Positions 60,772-64,000 of a stretch of 64,000 bases of DNA are shown piece after piece. Source of the stretch: Turnera subulata (taxonomy: Eukaryota > Streptophyta > Magnoliopsida > Malpighiales > Passifloraceae); assembly GCA_028386065.3 (NCBI GenBank), contig JAKUCV010002457.1, positions 30,483-94,482 of the forward strand, written 5' to 3'. The notes under the pieces were generated by a model. The model saw only the letters and a list, made by a program, of their open reading frames with translations, was not told the origin of the DNA and searched no databases. The first letter of the stretch is position 1. Every line of letters starts with the position of its first letter. The position numbers and the translations under genes are program-made.

Positions 60772-61513
60772 TAGAGTACCTCTTCTCTGTATTGTAAAAC
60801 TGTTATAAATTAAATAAAATAAGTTTCCTTTTTAAAACAAAATTCTTATGTTTTGAAGTCTTATGTTAAACAGAAAATTAAAACTTCTCAAAGCAGATTA
60901 AAAATCAACAATAAGGATATAAATCAAACATAAAGAAATTAAAAATAAAATTCGTTTAACAAAACCAAAACATAAAGAAGTTAAAACAAAACATGTTTCC
61001 GTGTTCGACGCTCTAGATCGGTCGTAAACATCCTTGATCCCGAGAAACGTGACATACGGAGCTAACGGTGACGTCGGTTTCCCTCGTAAAAAAGATATCC
61101 GTTAACTCGCAAGGTGATGATCACGAGCACAACCTGTGTCCCTCGGTAGAAATGTACCCACTTGTTCACAAATTCCGCATGAACCAAAAACGTCTGTAAA
61201 GTCTCGTATCCCTCCATGATGTCCGAACAGCTGTAAGCTTGTCGCACATGCGCTCTACTCGAGGTGTGGTCCCATCAGTCTAGCCTCAACGATCACGGAT
61301 GCATGTGATAAAAGATGCAAGAAAGAGTCATAAAAAGAAACGCCAAGGTAGCCAGGGCGTTAGAAAATCGTGAGAAGGAAAAGGGTTGAAAAACACTGGC
61401 ATTTGTAGCCCGAAAAACGTATAAAGTAACGAAGCAATAAATGAAGCAACGACAAAATTTTCAAAAAGCAAAATCTTGAAAATCGAAAACAGTAATCACG
61501 CTCCCCATAAGAG

Positions 61514-61520
61514 TATAAAA
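61514..61520 (+). promoter_or_regulatory. TATA box of antisense gene 2 (T2 copy)
   Basis: TATAAAA, 125 nt before the ATG at 61639. Confidence 0.6.
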
Positions 61521-61638
61521 GACGGTGTGGTGAGATGTAAATCATCAAAAGCATTTTAAAGCAAACAAACGCTCAGGCAAAGAAACCTCAAAACTCAGAA
61601 AAAAAAAAAAAACAAAACACCAACACGTCCAAAACACA

Positions 61639-62322
61639 ATGCCTGCTCCATCATCCGTCTTCTTCGTCGAAGGTGCCAACCTAGGCAGAAGAAACCGACT
61701 GGCCTACAGCATGATCAACGAATGTCCAGAAGAACTACCGAACGAGCTCGGCAGAATGCCCCGTCTGGTCTTCGTCGACGAACTCTACTCGTCCAGATTC
61801 TTCGTCACTCCCATGGAAGAGACGTTCTTCCTGGAGGACCATGGCACTCTGAGGACCTCCTTCTACGGCTTGGCAAACTCCGTCATGTTCTTTATCTCTG
61901 AAAGACTTCAGGAGTTCAACCTTGAGTCCACTTGCCATTTCCTGGAGCAAGGTACCTACTACCAGCTCTCGATGACGGCCCAAAGCATGCCCAGAGTAAC
62001 TCGCCTACCTCCAACTTGGCCAAAGGCCCGACTACTGGTGTGGAACTGCAGAGGAGTCGCTAGGCGTTCCCAGGAGTTCTCGCGTACCCTGAGGGACCTG
62101 AAGAACCAGTACAAGCCCAACATGGTTCTTCTCACAGAGACCCAGTGGTAGCCTGAAGACGATCACGGTCTCATCCCACTCCGGTTCCCTGCAGCAAACC
62201 GGTTCGAGCTTCCTAGCCAGAACAGCGCAGGCGGCATGAGGTTCTCGTGGAGCGACAGGATCACGGTCAACATCAATAATGACCCCAACAGCTTCAGGGT
62301 CAACGTCGTTCCAAGGAGAAGA
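61639..62322 (+). pseudogene. Antisense gene 2 of T2, one in-frame stop and lost terminal stop
   Basis: It is collinear with T1 gene 2 over 227 codons without indels, starting MPAPSSVFFVEGANLGRR. A TAG at 62149-62151 replaces the CAG of T1, and the terminal TGA is AGA (62320-62322), so the frame would run on to 62469. T1 has its own premature stop at a different codon, so each copy is intact where the other is broken. Domain content is as for 1641-2324: unknown N-terminal part, then WNCRGVARRSQEF of a truncated endonuclease-like part. The copy may still give a 170-residue product. Confidence 0.7.
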
Positions 62323-62569
62323 ATTTACTTTTATTTTTATATAAAATATCAATGTAATATTTCTATTTGTAATGAAAATATTAGTATTATTAATAATATT
62401 TATGTTTCCGCTTATTTAAGGCATCATTACCTCTTATGTGTATGTTCTGCGACAGCTGGCGTCCTTTGACTGGATCCATAATGCACTAACTAAAATGATA
62501 TAAAATAATAAACAAATGGAGCGAACTATGCAAACAAGAACACGGACTGCCCAACAAGACCTAACGCCC

Positions 62570-62581
62570 GCTCTGCTACCA
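62570..62581 (-). promoter_or_regulatory. Primer binding site of T2
   Basis: Minus-strand TGGTAGCAGAGC, 3 nt after the 5' LTR end, with one mismatch to the iMet-type TGGTATCAGAGC. Confidence 0.75.
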
Positions 62582-62584
62582 AAA

Positions 62585-64000
62585 TGAAACGCCCCGACCC
62601 GTATTTACCGTACACAGTAAACACGTGCCGGAACTGTGACGACCCAACCATACAAAGCCCAGCATACAGTGTATACAACAGAAACTAGGGCTCAACAGCC
62701 CAAAGTAAAAACATCAATAACAACATAACCGGCCCAATGGCCCAACAATAGCAAAAATAATGCACAGCGGAAGACTTAATAACTCACAAAACACTGTATG
62801 CGACACTGATGCAAACTATGGATCCGAGCCCTACCCAAGGGATAACGCCGCAGCCTGTCTGGAATGCACCAAACCTGTACCACAAATAACTCATCCTACG
62901 GGATGAAAGCCCGCAGGTGAGGGGTGAGTCCGAAGTGCTCACAACCATGGATAGACGATCAATATGCAACACTAATAATTACTCAAGGTAGAAAACAAGC
63001 AAAAACTGCCAAAATACAGTCAACCGAAAGACTCGACCCAAAACCGGCCAAGAATAAAAAAAAGACTCAAATAAAATTCCAATTTCCAATTTTATCTTTC
63101 CAGGCCCCGTCACGGATAAGCTAGAGGTCAGACCTGGTTATCAACATATTCCGGGTGCCAGACCAAATCCAAGAGAACCCAGGGATCGACATCCCAAAAA
63201 TACGAACCCAGGGATAGACATCCCAAAAATAATCATGGGATAGACATCCCAAGCATAGACATGCTTATCACAAGTAACCCAGGTCAAGGCCACCACAAAA
63301 TAGTCTTAAACCATCGAGTCGTACCACTACTTACCACGTGACAATTATATTATCATCTTCAAAATCAAATCACAGGGATCAACATCTCTAACCAAAATAC
63401 CGGGATAGACATCCCATCCAAATCCAAGGATCGACATCCTTATCACCAATTATTATTTAATCCATTTTATTTAATGCCAAAAATACACAAGGATAAACAT
63501 CCAAAAACTCGACGTATGGGGAATAAACATCCCAAAACCGATCAAGATACTGGGATAAACATCCCGACATCAAACCACAACAAATGCAACAACCAACAGT
63601 GCAATAATCATCAAACACAATAACCGAGTAATACAGGCACATATTGAAGGAAATCCATCCTCACCTTGGCCGATTACTCAACTCCGGAGACAATGACCGG
63701 TCCCAAGCCGGCTCCTCGGGAAACTGCCCGATATCATAACCTATACAACAAAACAGTATATACTCACATAAGATGCACATAAGAGTATGTCATGATGCCA
63801 ATACTGCGAAATAACCCATCCAGGTTACATATCTTTTACCGAAAATATTATACCGTACATATATCCGAATATAATTTCGGTACCATACTTTATTTAAAAC
63901 TCTTTTAAAAATATTTTCATAAATTAATTATACTTTTCCCAAAATATAATCACCATAATTTCCCAGAAAAATAATAACGTATTTATAATTTCCAGAAAAT
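62585..64000 (-). repeat. T2 right (5') LTR, cut by window end
   Basis: It starts TGAAACGCCCCGACCCG and is nearly identical to 43236-44598 plus 56202 onward. It shows the uninterrupted insertion site of B at about 63955. Double stem-loop at about 62896-62940 and hairpin array 63180-63565 are present. Confidence 0.88.

Larger units (their letters stand above)
43236..64000 (-). mobile_element. T2: non-autonomous LTR retrotransposon carrying antisense genes (right end outside window)
   Basis: The left LTR (3' LTR, in three pieces) ends at 60215, the internal region is 60216-62584, and the right LTR (5' LTR) starts at 62585 and runs off the window. The left and right LTRs are nearly identical over shared parts, so T2 is young. 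The internal region is only 2.37 kb and lacks gag-pol. It was inserted in a LINE RNase H fragment; the left flank is AGACG. LTR-only elements B and D then inserted into its left LTR. Confidence 0.88.

Overview
The window is nuclear DNA from a flowering plant, most likely a eudicot. It holds two intact, intron-rich host genes whose protein sequences match plant families closely: a Golgi GDP-mannose transporter (GONST1 type, minus strand, 17623-22419) and a plastid ECF-type ABC ATPase (ABCI10 type, minus strand, 37571-41606). Nearly everything else is transposon sequence, much of it nested. No rRNA gene, functional tRNA gene or CRISPR array was seen.

Layout. 1-5354 is the end of a non-autonomous LTR retrotransposon (here T1): internal region with two plus-strand genes, then a 2.75 kb LTR. 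5355-11530 is a graveyard of Ty1/copia and Ty3/gypsy pieces plus palindromic MITEs. 11548-16775 is a full-length but decayed L1-type LINE bounded by a 17-bp target-site duplication (TSD). 17.2-23.4 kb is the GONST1 gene. 23964-36322 is an old minus-strand copia element (copia-1) carrying a hAT-like insertion, a 1.37 kb palindrome, a diverged copy of the T1/T2 gene, and a second copia (copia-2) inside its 5' LTR. 36.4-37.2 kb holds two more MITEs. 37.5-41.7 kb is ABCI10. From 43236 to the window end is a second non-autonomous LTR element (T2). Its left LTR was split by two LTR-only insertions (B and D), and B by two more (A1 and E). B, A1, E and D each have an exact 5-bp TSD.

The most unusual content is the T1/T2 family. 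The elements are minus-strand by their iMet-like primer binding sites and polypurine tract, and lack a recognisable gag-pol. Instead their internal regions carry two small genes in antisense orientation, each with its own TATA box. One encodes a basic 125-residue nuclear-type protein. The other encodes a 227-residue protein with an unrecognised N-terminal domain and a truncated endonuclease-like C-terminal part. A third, diverged copy of the second gene in copia-1 differs from T1 almost only at silent positions where I counted, so this antisense frame has been under protein-level selection.

The LTRs of this family hold further unexplained structure: arrays of short hairpins with compensating stem changes, a conserved double stem-loop, exon-like islands bounded by splice-like sites, and long sense-strand purine tracts. 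The palindrome at 26155-27521 looks like an LTR 5' part integrated as an inverted dimer with two U3 ends.
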